Assembly: GCA_016801885.1 (NCBI GenBank)
Contig: CM028884.1
Coordinates: forward strand, 28,977,577 to 29,041,576
Direction of reading: 5' to 3'
Source of the DNA: Toxotes chatareus
Lineage: Eukaryota; Chordata; Actinopteri; Toxotidae
DNA: 64,000 bases
Under the pieces are notes generated by a model, which ran no database searches, was not told the origin of the DNA, and saw nothing but the letters and a program-made list of their open reading frames with translations. The translations under genes were made by a program, and so were the position numbers. Shown piece after piece: positions 33,232 to 47,500 of the stretch; within the stretch, counting starts at the first letter, position 1, and each line of letters opens with the position of its first letter.

Positions 33232-36200
33232 AGAAAGGAGGCTGGCGAGCTCGGGTTTCATCCACGCCTTTGTCTCTGGTCTATATCAGGCTACCAAGTG
33301 ACGTGTGACTTTGTGAACTCACAGGTACCGTGCGTCAAATGAGCTGGGATTGTTTTATGCCTCATTCCTCAGTTAACTGAGTCATGCGGCGGTTGAATTC
33401 TTCTGAGCAGCGTATGAAGTGGCACTCAGAGCCGGTGTGCTTTGCTGAGTGGTTGTACTTGTTTTGCTAACAAGCTTCCACCGGATTGTTAGAAAATCAA
33501 ACGAATTCTCACAAAAACGCAAATTCTGAGCACAGCTACAGTAGGTGCAGTTGTACACAAGCATCCACGCCCACTGTTGAGCCGCCCCGGGGAGATATGT
33601 TAAGTCACATTTATTTTCATATCACAGCAAATTCAAATCAGGGTGCAACATATGACACCCTCCATCCAGTTCTCATATGGAAAAACTAAACACACAAAAA
33701 AAAACTTTTAAAAGGCTTTTAGAATATATTCAACGGTTAAAATTTTAAATCTAATTTCATTTAAAGTAAAACATCTGATAACATGCAGAGTTCATGTATT
33801 TATTCTTTTCATTGTAGACCTATGGGAGCAAAAAAAAGGTTTTTAGATATTTCTGTCTGCACCAAAGTGGCAAACACTTCCATGACACTAGCATGGCAAA
33901 AACAATTAAACAGAAAAAAATATTAAGATAAAATGATAAAACAAAACAAAACATGGTAACACAATGCACATAGAGACAACAAACTCCCATAGAGGCGTCA
34001 GAAGAAACAGTAAAAGCGTGTCTTAGGTTGAGTCTTAAAAACAGAATGAAAATGGGACAAATTCATGACAGAAGGAAGAGGAGTCTTTGTCGCAGTTTCA
34101 GAGCAGCTATTGGTACAGCTCTATCTGTCTAGATCTGTTTTACATATTATAAACCACTGGACTAAACCATTTATCTGCATGTCCAGACCAACATGTGCAA
34201 TAGATTTGCTTTTTTTTTTATTATCATACCCAAATGACATTCATTTAAAACCCAATAAATGCATTTGAGCAGTGAAGGTATTACTGTTTGGAGGCCAGCT
34301 ATTGATATACTGCAGTAAATGAGGTTTAACAGTGGCTCACTGTCCCCGGCACACAGAGCTCCTCACAGACAGCTTGTCGCCGGCACCTCACGTGGCCTGC
34401 CAGCGTTTGAAACTGATGGGATCATGTAGCCTCATCAGGGACGTGAATAATAGAAATGTCTAAATCTCTAACAGAAGAGACAAACAGGCTTCAAACTTCA
34501 GTGCAAAACAAAAGCCATGAAAAAGTAAAAAGTTGGGGAACTTTGAAACCTGGTAAATACGTTACGAAGAGGTTCACAACAGAGATGTGGCACATTTAAA
34601 CTGATTCAAGTTTTATGTCAGCTTTCGCTCCGTGTTCAGCCGGATGGAAATAAGAAGTGTGAAAATCTGTTTTGTCTTTAAGTCTGGCAGGTACGCTCCG
34701 CAAGGAACTGAATCTGTAAAGCTGAATTGGGATGTGCTGTCATTTGGCTCATTATCAGGATGCATGTATTGACTGGGATACAAATTAACATGCAATTCAT
34801 AACACTCTCCCCTTTGTAATTTTCTGTGACCGGATAATCAAATATAACTCATCCACTCTCCTGTGAAGACCTGTTTTCCTTGACTTGGGTGGAAAATATC
34901 ATGGACAGACTAATGTCTTTCAGAGAATGGAGACTAAGGAAAAGACAAGTTCCAGGCTACAGTATGACAAAACTTAGATCAGGCTACATGGAACTGTGAT
35001 GCTGTTCATAAATACTTTATACATAGTTTATATAAGGTTTGTGTAAGTTTGTGCTTACCAGAAAAATTTAAAGTCAAAGTACGTGGCAAAATCACATATC
35101 AATGCATCATGGAAGACACCGTCTCAGTGCTGAACTACCAAAGATTCACCGTACAAACACTTAAGTTACAGCCCTGAAAATGTCTGACTGTTGTAACTGA
35201 CTGTGAAGCGACAGCACCAAACCTCACCAGGATTTTCCCATTTTTCCACAAGCTAAAACTTCAGTTTTCTATACAAACAGGTTTTAATGCAAATGAATGT
35301 GTCTACGCAATTAAAACAGAGTAAGACACAATAACTTTAGTCTTTATGATATTGCACTTGTTTGCACATGTAGGTTTCAGTTATCTTAGTCTTTCCATCA
35401 AAGGCTGTTTCTAATTCGAATCAGTCCTTTTAATGAAATAATTTGCCAAAGTTAGCAAAACACAAACTAATTGTTTTTGTTTATAAATCACCCCAATCCA
35501 TTTATTAATTCTTAACGACATCAGCATGCGGATACAGTGTACAGTGTTTCTGTTCTACCTGTATTTTTATTTTCACAAAACATATTGTGTTGCATGTTTT
35601 TTTATTTAAGCCAGATGAACTGAAACAAAGTACATTAAATCATCTGTTGCAGACCAGACCTTCTCTGAAGCACTGAAGTTCGTTTTATTCATCTGGAGAT
35701 TTCACCCAGACCTTATCTTGACTGTCACATAACGTAGAGACATGTAGGTAAATAAATTAGGCGAGGGAGCCCTGTTCATTAAAAAATACTTGTCAAGCAC
35801 ATCAGTGATAGTGTGAATAATGAGAGTGGAGGAAGGATTTCCACTTTGATTTATTAAACTGAGCAATTCATTTACTTTTCCATAGGTATTACTCATTCAT
35901 GTACCTGGGCAAAACTGAATTCATTCATTCATGCATGGATGCATGCATTCATCCGTGCATACATGTATTTTATGAATTCTCTTTGATGGTAAATAGCAAA
36001 ATGCTGTTTGCACTGTCACACAAGCTGTATAGCTTATAGAGGTAGAGGCGGAATCAAACAGACTGCATGTAAAAAAAAAAAAGATTATGTACAGTATATT
36101 AACAATCCAGCTCCCAGAAGATCACAAATGTGAAAATGGCGAAAGTGTCACAGAGCTCCTTTTCCCTTATTTTTGAATATCTTCTATACATGGTGACTCA

Positions 36201-38814
36201 AGATTTATATAACTGAAAAAATACTTTGCAGACAGGAAGTGAAGTAAAAGCTTTAAAAATCACCAAAATGTGAGGTTTTCACTGAATAACAGCAGCATGC
36301 TTCGTTTGAGAATTCAGAGATATATAATATAATTTCATATGATCAATAATTCACTAACATTGCTCACACTGGCATCTTGTGAAAAATAACTTTTTTCTGA
36401 GATCTGAGGCGGCTTTGGCTTTATCAGTAAGAGTCAATTTGGGAAATGGCTGCGACAGGGAACATGTAACAACCAAAATGCCATAATGGACCTGCATTTA
36501 TCTGAATGTTTTGAAGCGTCCTTTGAGCTATTATTGTATTTAAGGTTAATTCACTCTGATTAGCTGCAAACAGACAGAAAAACAGGTCACACTGTGGATG
36601 TTTGTCTGCCTCTGGTTTCAAATTAGAAACGTGTTTAAAGATATTTTCACAAGACACAATGTTTTCATGCTTTTACAATCAGTTTACAGCCATTTTAATT
36701 TACTTTTCAATTCCATAATCATAATTTTGGATTAAAGTTTCATGTGTAGAATTGAAGTGATTTTCTTTTCTCCACAAGTTTTCAGCAAGTTTTCCAAAAC
36801 GAAGCACTCTGATGCTCCAGATAAACATTAGGTTTGATGAGCGTTTTCCCTGTATGCTAAAGATTCTGTGGCTCAGTCTCAACAGAAACACTTTGCAAAT
36901 CTTTGGAGAGGCATAATGAAAAACCCACACTGCACTTGCTCTCGCTTATTTCCTCATTTGATCATAAAAAGTGCATAATTTCCACCAAGTCAAATCCTGT
37001 GTGGTTTCCTCAGGAGGTTTTAATGGGTTTAGACTCAGCGTCAGAGAAAATGAAACTTAGCAGTTAATTGCCTCTAGAAGATGCATTCATCTGTGGTAAC
37101 AACATGTAATCACACTCAAGGTGTTCTGTATTTACTGACATGCCTGTGACATCTGAATAGCAGTTGGCCAGACACATCCCTTCATACCCTACTGATTCAG
37201 CTGGCTTTCAGGAGGTGTTCAATTCAGCTGTCAATTTAGAAACCAAAAAGAAAGCAAGTTAAGAACGTGGCTTCAGGTTAGCCATGAAAATGAGTGTAGT
37301 AAAGCTGTTTGTCAGACACAGCCAGGTTGTGGCTTTATATATTCCTGTGCTTTGATCCGAGCCGTCTCTCTGGGCCTGATTACAGTCTGTGTCCAACTGC
37401 TACGTTACTGCGAGCTCACAAAAAGCATTAATGATACCCTCTTAAAACCCGCAAAGAGCATGTGATTTGTGTGTGTGTTTGTGTGTACATGTTTGTGTGC
37501 ACCCGAGAATGTATTTCTGCAGGTCTGCGGAGGATACTTCACTGTCAGAGTTGAATTATCTTCTTCAGGTTTGTGTCTGGCAGAAACCAGTGAGACCCAA
37601 AAGGCAGGAGAGAAAGCTGAATGGCTCTGCCTCAATATCTTTTAGGTTTAACCCTTCGATACACGCTGTGCACAACCTAACATTCCCTATTTTTATACCA
37701 CTGGTTGGCACTTTATCCTTCCTGAAGAAAAGCTGTCCAAAATAGTTTGAAAAGCCTTTATTCCACTTGGCCATGGTCTGAATCCATATCAGCCTCATGG
37801 CATTCACAAGGAACACAGGCTCAAAACACACTGGCTGCATCTTATTAACTTGTCAATCTGAATAGCCAATAAAGGCTTTATGAGTCTATTTTTGAGTTTT
37901 TTGGATTTCTTTTTCCTCACGATAATCTTTAACATCTTGAAGGAAGAGCATGATCTTCCTTGGATTTTTAAGATGTCAATAAAAGATATTTGTTTTTTTT
38001 CAGTGTCAGTGGAAAGTGGTGAAGTACAAGAGGACAGTGCATGCAAGAAAGGAAAAGAAAAATGTGTTTTGAGTTTTGACACGTGTTGCAGTTATGAGAA
38101 ATCTGGTTAGGACGCTCTGGTTACTGTGATTTAAACTGGGTCACTGTGACATGGAAACATCTTACCTTCTAAACCTTCTTACCTTTTAAACCTTTTTTCC
38201 TTAATGTGTGCAAAATGTCTTTTATGGCATCAACGCCGCATTTAGATAGTAACCAAAAGCCATTTTGGACAAGATAATCAATACTTCAAAGTGTTGTGTC
38301 TGGCAAGTGCACACCTCAGGTGGCACAAAAATAATCTGGTTTATTAATGGATGCTGAGAGACTCGGTTACAGGGTGTCGAAGGTGCATGTAAACAGCTTA
38401 AGATGGAGTGTGGCCAGGAATAAGGTTATCCTCTGCACACAGCCAAAGGACACATTTGGATGAGCACAAATTATTTGAAGTCATTAACACAACAAAAATA
38501 TTCCTGTAGACTCCTCAATCTAATTATGTTATTTTGCTATGTTCATTCCATATTTAAGTCAAAGCTGGATTTATGGATTTTTTTTAGATTTTATTTAAAT
38601 TTATGAATATACTTATGTATCTATTTTTTGCCACTAGGAGGCTGAAAAACACCCCTCTGACATGTTATTACCTAATAAAGCTACGGCTAACATCTTAGTA
38701 AACAGCTGACTGTTTAGACATAAAAACAAACAGAACAGCATTAGCATTTATTGGGTTTGGCCTCAGCTGGACTCAGCTTTCTTTGTCTGCCATTTGGTTT
38801 ACAGTTGCAAACAA

Positions 38815-38816
<2 letters not shown>

Positions 38817-38849
<33 letters not shown>
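38817..38849. repeat. (CA)16 microsatellite
   Basis: Uninterrupted AC/CA run of about 33 bases, followed by ATATAT. Confidence 0.97.
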
Positions 38850-38854
<5 letters not shown>

Positions 38855-41199
38855 CACATTTGTCAATATGACGTGTGTTCTCTCCCTCAGTGTTAATGCA
38901 ATGCAAACAGGTGTGCACCATGCTGGCACTGAACCTGTGTGGACCAGCCAGATTCACTGCATTCTTCTAGCCTTGATGTGATTCATTTAGTCTTTTCTGT
39001 GTTTGTAGGAGTGGGCTACTGTTTTTATTAATTGTGATCTCAAAGTTTTTGTAATTTGTTTTTGTTGATTTAATTAAGGAATCCAGCTCAACCATGCAGG
39101 AAATGTGCTGTAAAACCACAGAGATCCACTGTTAATATAAAAACTGTGTGCAGACTGCCAAGGTCCCACAGAGGTTTCTGTTGACAGTTTCCATTTCCTT
39201 GGACAAGTAAACCCCGGTTTTCCTCCATATTTGTGGCTGCGTGTGTCAGATGAAGTTGACTCGGATGCAGAGCTTGTTTGGGCAAACAAACACATTACTT
39301 CATGTCACGTGCTCTGCCTAGCAACTACTGCTTTGGATGGCTAATACCACTGACATCCAAAGAGAGTTGAAAAACAAATAACAGAACGATGACTAAAGAC
39401 AGTCTTGTTTGCTAAAAGCAGAAGCACAGACACTGTCAAATGAGACACGCCTTGACGTGGTCAGCTGATATTTGTGTCTTGAGTCATCTCAGGCTCTGAG
39501 TGACAGTGGCTAAAAAAAAACATCTGCATTATTATGTGATGTTTGTTTATACTTTAGTTTCCTCTGGGACACTAGTAAATGGGCAACAGCAAATGTAATG
39601 GCTTTGAATTATTGTGCCAACCAGTGCTTTTAAAGGCTTCAGTCCATATATCTGGAGATTCTTCACAAACAGCAATTTTTTCTGACTGATGGTAGCAAAT
39701 GCTTTTTGAACCATAATTCAAAAAGAGAAATTATCAAGAAGACATCCAGGTCAGTTAAAAGATTTTTTTTTTTTTTTTTCATTTTTAAATTATTGAGTTG
39801 TCACCATCCAAAAGCCATTTGCTGACTTTCAAAAGAAAAGTACTGAAAGTGGTTTCTGTCACTTTTATGGTTTTGATGTGACATAAAAAAAAAAAAAAGG
39901 GCTGAAATATCAGAATAAAGCAACATGTCACAGGAACAAACAGGTTTCAGATTATTAAAATGGGACAAATGGAATATTGAGCCAAGACTGTTTCCTCTGA
40001 GAACCAAGTCTGCAAGTTTTGGTTCAGATAGCGCTTCACTTATATTTACCATCTGCTCACTAATGACAGCAGAGTGATTAAAACCTTTGTCCAACATCTC
40101 TTTTACAATAAGAACTGTCAAATGTACTAAATGCTAAATTTCAAGAAAAGCAGTAACTAAACTTAACACAGTTTTTTGTGGTATGTTTGTGTCCAGCTAT
40201 AATACTGAAATAATTTCAGACCTCAGTGTGTCTCTGCTTCATATTGTATTTCCATGATCCAATACCCTGCGTGCAAAAGGCCAACAAAGGCTTGTTGCAG
40301 AAATTAAACTTGTAAAGTACAAAGTTACATCTGTCTTTGGGGTGACAGGTTTATTCTGTTTTGTAAAACGTGTGATCTCATTTTAAAATGTTTAGTTAAT
40401 GAAGCCACTGGTGGTTTCACATTAAAATTCAAAAGCAAACAAACATCAAAGAATTTCCGATGTATTTTCCTGAAGACCTGTCAAGGTAATAAAATGACCC
40501 ATACATAATGCAAGGTATCGTCTTTGCACCTCAGCTCATGAGATCAACAAATAAAGGCTGCTGAAATTTTGAAGAGGCGAAGAGGTGTGAAGCAGCTTTT
40601 ACTTATTTCTATTACAGGAGACTGAACGGCCACTGTAAAGGGAGTTGGAAATCATAGTGTGCTCCAAGGTTGTTTGGCACCCTGTGTTTATTTTATGTGC
40701 GTTTATTTATTTATATCTTTTATTGTTTTCCCCTCCAGCAGTGATAGATTGTTGCTGGTGCACCTTCGACCACTAGATGTCAGCATCAACCAGCGCCTTC
40801 ACCTGTGATCACAGACAAGTAAATCCCTGATGAGGGTAGGCTGACTATGTTTCAGTAGCTCAGTTGCTTGCTGAGGTTTTCCAGTTGACCATCATCTGAA
40901 ACACTGACTGAACCTCTGAGTAAGAACAATATCAAAATAAAATGGGACAAACATTGAGGAAGAGCATCAGGGTGGAGATCAGTCCTCCAGGACAGACGGG
41001 TGTTTAAAGTAGACAAAAGACGCAGAAGGAGTAGAATTACAATGTAGAGGAGCAGCATGATAACATGAAAAGAACTGCACACTGACATCTCTACTGGAAA
41101 GACAGAATAGAACTGCAACGTATCAGAGCTGTAATGGACTCTACCACAGTACACTATGCCACAAAGGATTTTATGCATAAATAAAATATAGGAGATTTT
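38850..41199. other. Non-coding stretch
   Basis: Nothing coding recognised. Long poly-T at about 39763-39779 and poly-A at about 39885-39897. The minus-strand frame 40852-41178 has a hydrophobic stretch but no clear identity (see findings). Confidence 0.4.
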
Positions 41200-41530
41200 T
41201 GCAAAGTGACGAACGAATCTTTTGGGTTAACCAACTCAACTGAACCACTTCATGAAGTAACCCATTCATTTCTCAGTTCAGTTGAGCTCTCAGTCAGTTG
41301 CAAGCAAACATGCAGGGATACCCTCACGGACTCCTTTCACTGCGGGGGAATGGAACATGTTTAGTGATCCGTTCACTTAAGGTACTACACAGTGAGAACT
41401 ATGCAGTCAGAGGTCGGGTCAAGTGCTCAGCGATTTGGTGAACGAATCTTTGGATCAAATCTTTTTAATGAACTGATACCAGAGATTCGGGACACTGAAA
41501 AGAACTGCTTTGCTCATCACTACATCATAA
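41200..41530 (+). repeat. Dispersed repeat with GAACGAATC motifs, possible MITE
   Basis: GACGAACGAATCTTTTGGG near the left end and GGTGAACGAATCTTTGG, TTTTTAATGAACTGATACC, AGAGATTCGGGACACTG and GAACTGCTTTGCTCATCACT at the right are landmarks of a common fish non-autonomous element. The core has TTCTCAGTTCAGTTGAGCTC. No transposase is present. Classification as a DNA-transposon-derived MITE is inference. Confidence 0.6.
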
Positions 41531-44500
41531 AGTCAAGTGAGTACAACACAGCAATTAATCCTAGCAAACAGATATAGTACAGTAGATTTAGCACAAGACT
41601 AAAACTAAAGACAGTGACAGAACATCAACATTCAGAGATGCTGAGAACGTTGTCTTGGCAACACTTTATCCTCATGCTGCATCCACTCAGTGTTGGCAGA
41701 GAGGTCAATTTGGGAAAGAGGACACATCATTCCAAGGTAGTGCTAATCTAGACACAGCTCTCAACAGCTCAAATTGGATGCTTTTGTGCTCTGAAACAGT
41801 TTGTAACCAAGTGAACCCAGATACAAACAAACCGTTTATAGCTCCTTTTAAATTAGAAGAACAGATTGTATTAACGTTACCATTACATTTTTATTTTGAG
41901 ATAAATACCAGCATTTCATGTCTGCGATTCTTTTCACATACTGTGCGATGTCGTTGGTGTTGGAAGTTCCCTTATCTCTGATTTGGAAGTCAGAGGCAAA
42001 TGGTCAACCTCTGGGCTTCTTGTAATTATAGTTTGAATGATTTGACGTAAGCGCGACATTGGATGTGTAGAATAACGGCTAGTTTTGTTAACACGAAACT
42101 GATGGGAGGAAAACCAGTTTAACAACACAACTTACAAGCAACAAATAAATGAATGTTTGGTGACGAATGTACTCGCTTTTTAAATTTCACACAGTTTGTT
42201 GTCCCCTAATAACAGAGACTTCTTCATAGATTATTTGTTAGTGTTTGGGATGAATCCAAGAACAAGACAACGCTAAAGTGTTATGAATAGTGTATGACTG
42301 AGGGCCCTGACTGTGTCCTGTGTGGAAAGATGAACAGTATATTCTGCCAGCACCTCTTGCGACTGCATGTAACAGTGTCTCTTTGTGCAGCAGCTTCACT
42401 GCTTATGCTTCTTGATACAAACGCGTGCTACAATTCTCTAAGTGACTCCAAGAAAATTACTGCGTGTTTAGTTTTCTCGAACCCAGTGAAACACATCTGA
42501 CTTTGCTAACTGAGACCGAATGAGTAAGGATGAAGAGGAAGATGTGGCATTTTGTTGATTGGTGTTTGAATCCCAGCCTTTTCGGAGCATTTCTGCTCGG
42601 TCAAAGCAGAAAAACCCAGGCCCTCCACAGAGATGACTTCACCATCCAGTCATGAGCTGAAATGTCTGCCGCCCTAAAATCCAGACCCACACAGACAGTG
42701 AGACAGATAAAGGAAGCAGGCACAGAAATAACACATCACACACGGGGAGAATCAGACCGCTGAGAAAATATCTTGAAAGATGCACAGAGGAATTCATTGG
42801 ATTTAATTTTGTTCCTTTGACATTTCTTGGACGCGCAGTGTGTCCAGTCTGTGCTGGAAATTGTTCACTTGGATGAGGTCCTTGACTTAATACGTGAGAT
42901 TTTTCACAGTCCTCACTGTCTGTGAAGACAGTCTGTGAAACACTTAAACTCAAGTAGAATTAATCAGGTTCTCTTTCATGTAAATAATCTGCCAAATAAG
43001 TTTGTAAAAATCTCACCACCTTTCTCCTCTCTCTTAAGTTTCTAGAATTATGTGGTCTGTAAAAGATGAATATTTTTGGCAGCTTTTGCACATGGAATAT
43101 ATTAATTCTTTTTACATCTCAAGGTCCTCTTCTACTTTTTTTGCTGGTGTGTGAGCGTTTGTTCCTCTGAGATGTGACTGTTTATCTTGCTTGCGCACAT
43201 CTGCTTCTTGAAAAACCTGGATTCGGGAGCACAAACCCTTTCACATTTTGTTTTGGTTTGCAGAAAGGTACATTTTGTTGCAGTGTTCCAGCTCATTAAT
43301 AAATATTATAATTATATTTTATCATGTGTGACTGGTGCACATGCAGATCTGGACAGAAGGCCTTGTGCCAAATGCATTCAGGGTCAGAAAGGCTTTCAGT
43401 CACCCAGAGCAATGTTTCAGACTGAAGTGAAAAAGTGGTTAATCGCACATCAGAAGACTCCGCTCTGGACCGACTTAAAAGTGATATTTATTTAAGCATT
43501 TTCTACAAGTGGAAGCGCAAGCAGTGCTTTTCACATATGCTTCAAATGGCTCAGTTATCCACTTCAGTTATGAGATTAAATCACATCAAATGGCGTAATA
43601 TAGTGGGCTCAGATCATGTGATCACAAGCTCCAAATACACAGTTGTGTAGTGAAACTAAATTACACATAATCTGACATCTTGAAAATGCAATAAGTGTAC
43701 TAAAATACACATTCAATCCAAAGCAGACCTCAAAGAAATGCGGATAAAATAAGATAGCTCAATGAAACAAAACAACATAACACAATCAGACTACTGCAGC
43801 CTTGATGTGTCAGAAAAAAAGTAGCTGGTGTTTGAAAATAGTACTTTAATATGCTTATTAAAACAACCCCTATAATATTATAATAACATTGTAAAGGCAT
43901 TCTGTGGTTCAGTGTGTTTGCACACAGAGGAATTTACTGCTTTGGGTATTAGGGAAAATCTGTCACTTGCATCCCAGCAACATTTGCCCTGTTAGAGATG
44001 TTCATGATTTTTGGAAGTTTGAGCCCACATTTGTATTTAATGGGTCTTTTAAGCCAGAAAGGAATAAAGCCACTGTCAGTTTTTGTACATTTACTGTATA
44101 TTTAGAGCAATTTGGAACAAAAAGACCATTGGTGAACCCCATGAACGTAGATCTTGCTCTACAATGCCTCAATGTTCACTTCAAGGAATATTTGCCCACT
44201 GATTAGATCATTTTCCATAAATGTCCTTTTTACATGCCCAGCAATAACCTAATGTGTCCAGGAAGTGTCTCAAGGGCTGTTTCATTTGAGAATTTGGAGT
44301 CATTCAGTGTTTTGGTGACAAATGGAAAGAGTTGCGTATTCAGCACCTCTTCTAGTTTGTTAGGGGAAAACAGAATTGGAAAAGCTTTGTTTCATGATAC
44401 TAAAACCACAGGACTTGCCTCAAATGCTCCTTTTCATAGTTACCTCAAAAGTCATACTTCACATCGCTGAGCTGTGCTGTGTGTCACTAGAAAGACTGTC

Positions 44501-47500
44501 GACTACCAATGAGTCGACAACCAACTTCATAAAAGGTATTTTTCCTTGAGTTCTTTACCATACTCTGGGAATTATCCCATTACATAACACAGAAATTTAT
44601 TTTAAAAAATGACAGGTCCAAAACCATAAAACCGCAACTTCCATAAAGCAAACCATAACATATAAAACTTTAACACACAAAGGACATAAAACTATATTAA
44701 GGATGATGCACAAAGCTTAAAATAAAATTACTGGATGACCATTCTGTTAAAATGAGTTTAACAAGGTGTGTGCCCAGTGGGCACGTTTTGAAGTGTGCTT
44801 GGAGAAAAGTCTTCAGAGCCGCAACACAGATGTTAGATTTGGTGTTTAACATTTAATGGCCAAATGTCCAGATGGAGCCAAATCCTCAGAACTCGAAAAG
44901 TTAACAATGCTGACGGTCACAGTCGTTCCAAGGCAGCATTTTCACACAGATCTTATGTAACTATAGGATGGAAAATTCAAATCATCGCTGACATTCACTC
45001 CGAACAATTATTGTCTAATCAGAGCTTAGCAACCCTACCTAGCCACAGCAGGTCTGTCAAGCTTGAATTTCTCCACATGTTGACGTGGTGTGCATGAGGC
45101 TGTAGCTGATACTTGACATTTAAAGATTTTGGATGGAGGTGGTGTCTTTTTTTTTTTTTTTTTTTTTTAGCCTTTCCAAGACCAAAGACAAAAGAGCAAA
45201 ATTGTAAGGAGAGGATTAAACAGTGGTTTTGTCTGATGCAATGTAAGCCTCACTTGTTAGCATGTCTGTCAAAAAAAAAAAAATCCTTGTTCAAACTATT
45301 ACATCCGCCGTGCAGTATTTCATCACTGTGTGGTATCCAGACCTTCCAGTCCTGGAGTCTACCAGACTTTAGGCTAAAGTTAGCAGCTCTGTCCTTTTCT
45401 TTATCGAATTAGGGAAAGTTCACACACCAGAAACTTCAGCCAGCATTACCAGAAATAGTGTTATGTTTGTCAAACACATCAGTTAGTCTTCCTCTCCTCA
45501 AGCCTTTTCTCTTGTAGCATTAAATGTGAAATGTATGAACAATTAAGTGCAAATGTAACTTCTGTCTTACAGGACTTGTTTAAGTATGTAAGATAAACCA
45601 AACAGAGTTATGTTAAAACAAATTCTCATTTTAAAATGTGTCCACTGGAAACATAGCTTACTTCAGATAAATCGGGATAGATCGGCTTCTTATTTGAACC
45701 AGCAAAATCAATGCAACGCATATGATGTTGTCTACTTCCATCTGAGGTCAAGGACCCACTGTGTCAAAAAAAATCTGTCGTAAATCTGCCTGTTATCACT
45801 GTAAATATATACATATGTGTCATGTGAGAACATTAAGCTTGACAGGGTGGCAACAGGAACTGAAAGGGGGCTGAGGGCAAATACACTGCAAAGCAAAGCT
45901 CAAGGGGATTTAAAATACTGATGGCACATCAGAAACACTGCCACCTAGAGCCCCTACGCGGTCATGTGAAGCACATCCTCCCTGACCTGTAAATTAGCTG
46001 AAGAACATGTTCTCTAGAAAGACTTAACAAGAATAATAATAGGTAAAGAGGAGTCTTTTGCACGGAAGACCATTCTGTCTCAGTCAAGTACAATGTGGGC
46101 ATTAAGAGTGTTGTTCACAGGCAGACAGTGGCTGGGATGGGCTCATTCCAGCGGCCTGGCTCCCAGGCAGACAGTCAGGATACTCACAGAGCCACAGCCA
46201 CCATTCATGTAGCAGCATGATCCAAAGATTACCGCACTGGTTCAGCTGTCTTGCCAGCTACCACACAAATTGCTTACAGCATGTGGAAAGCATGCGCGCA
46301 CACTGAGCTAAAATAAGTGACCATGTGGCAGAATTTCAAGAGGCACTCAACAACTCCATTGTGCTGTGTTTGAATGGAAGTTTTAAAAGCTTTGGTATAT
46401 ACAGTGTAACTACACAGCATATACAGATCTAATCGAAGTGTTTCAGTTGCTTCTGTGTTTTATTAGTAGCTTCACAATTATTCCACTCACGCCTGGTGTA
46501 ATTCCTCTCTTGAAGATTGTGATCTGCGGTCACAGCAATTTCTAAATCATCTCTTTAAGTTGTAAGTAGCACAAGACAATAATAAACTGTTTTTTATATT
46601 GATGACCTACTGGACAAAAATAGAGCGGAAAAAAGAAGCAAACACGAAATATGTTCTTTTGTTCTTTTCAGATCACACCTTACTGATTTTTTTTTTTTTT
46701 TTTTTTTTGCTCTGATTTAGAGAGTTCTCTTAATTAGCGATGCAAACCGCAAGTGCTGTCTGTCCTGTAGAAGTTGGCTAGTCAGAGGTAGAACAGTTCA
46801 ATTTGAGCTCTTCGCACAGCCTCCCACCATCTGTGACCTTTTCCTGTGGCTAATAAGTGTTCTTGTATAATTGCAAGCTCCAGACCCCTGTGCCGCAGCA
46901 ATAAAAGCATAAGCTTCATTAAAGGGCAGCCATGCTTTCTTTCATGACTTTCAGCACTAACTTGACTCTTGCCTTCCTTCCACTAATACTGGCTAGACAA
47001 TGATTCCTTTGACAGTATCCAGACTCTTTTTTTTTCAGACATTTAATCGTGTATTTCAGCAAAAACATGAATGTCCAATATATAAAGGGGGGAACTAATG
47101 GTCTTCTTATTATTGTTGTGGTTCTGTGTGATCTAATTCAGTTCAGAAGGTAAGCAGTTTTACATATAATTCCATGAATTCAAAGTGTTGTTCATTACCA
47201 GCCAGCAGGGTCATTGTAGTCAAGGAAATAAAAGTTTAAGGCTCCACATTTCCTCAGTAACATCAACGTGCACTGGGTTATTAAATATGCAGTATATTTA
47301 GGCACTGTACAAACAGAACCATTCTTGTTTAGCTACACAAAATTGGGAACTGTTTTAGTAGCAGTCGGCGATGAACTCCCTAACCCTAAGTCTGAAAACT
47401 ATATTTTCTGACATTAATATTACAGTTAGCTATTACAGCTAGAACAGATGTACTTAGACCTATGTCTGAGCCTTTTCACCACTTGCACCCAGTTTTTGAA

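Larger units (their letters stand above)
32226..38816. other. Non-coding stretch
   Basis: No exon or RNA gene recognised over 6.6 kb. Contents worth noting: the GGTTGCCA tandem and X-box-like motif at 33114-33231, and tetranucleotide-like ATTC/CATG runs at about 35918-35968. Open frames are all short and without family motifs. Confidence 0.4.

Noticed and set aside
38741..38981. Val/Cys and Thr/His repeats in frames over the (CA)n tract
   Set aside because: Translations of a microsatellite.
42555..42580. GTTTGAATCCC, like a tRNA or SINE B box
   Set aside because: No A box at the right distance and no tail or repeat copies seen.
43904..44206. 100-codon plus-strand frame
   Set aside because: Low third-position bias, GTG-type start, no motif.
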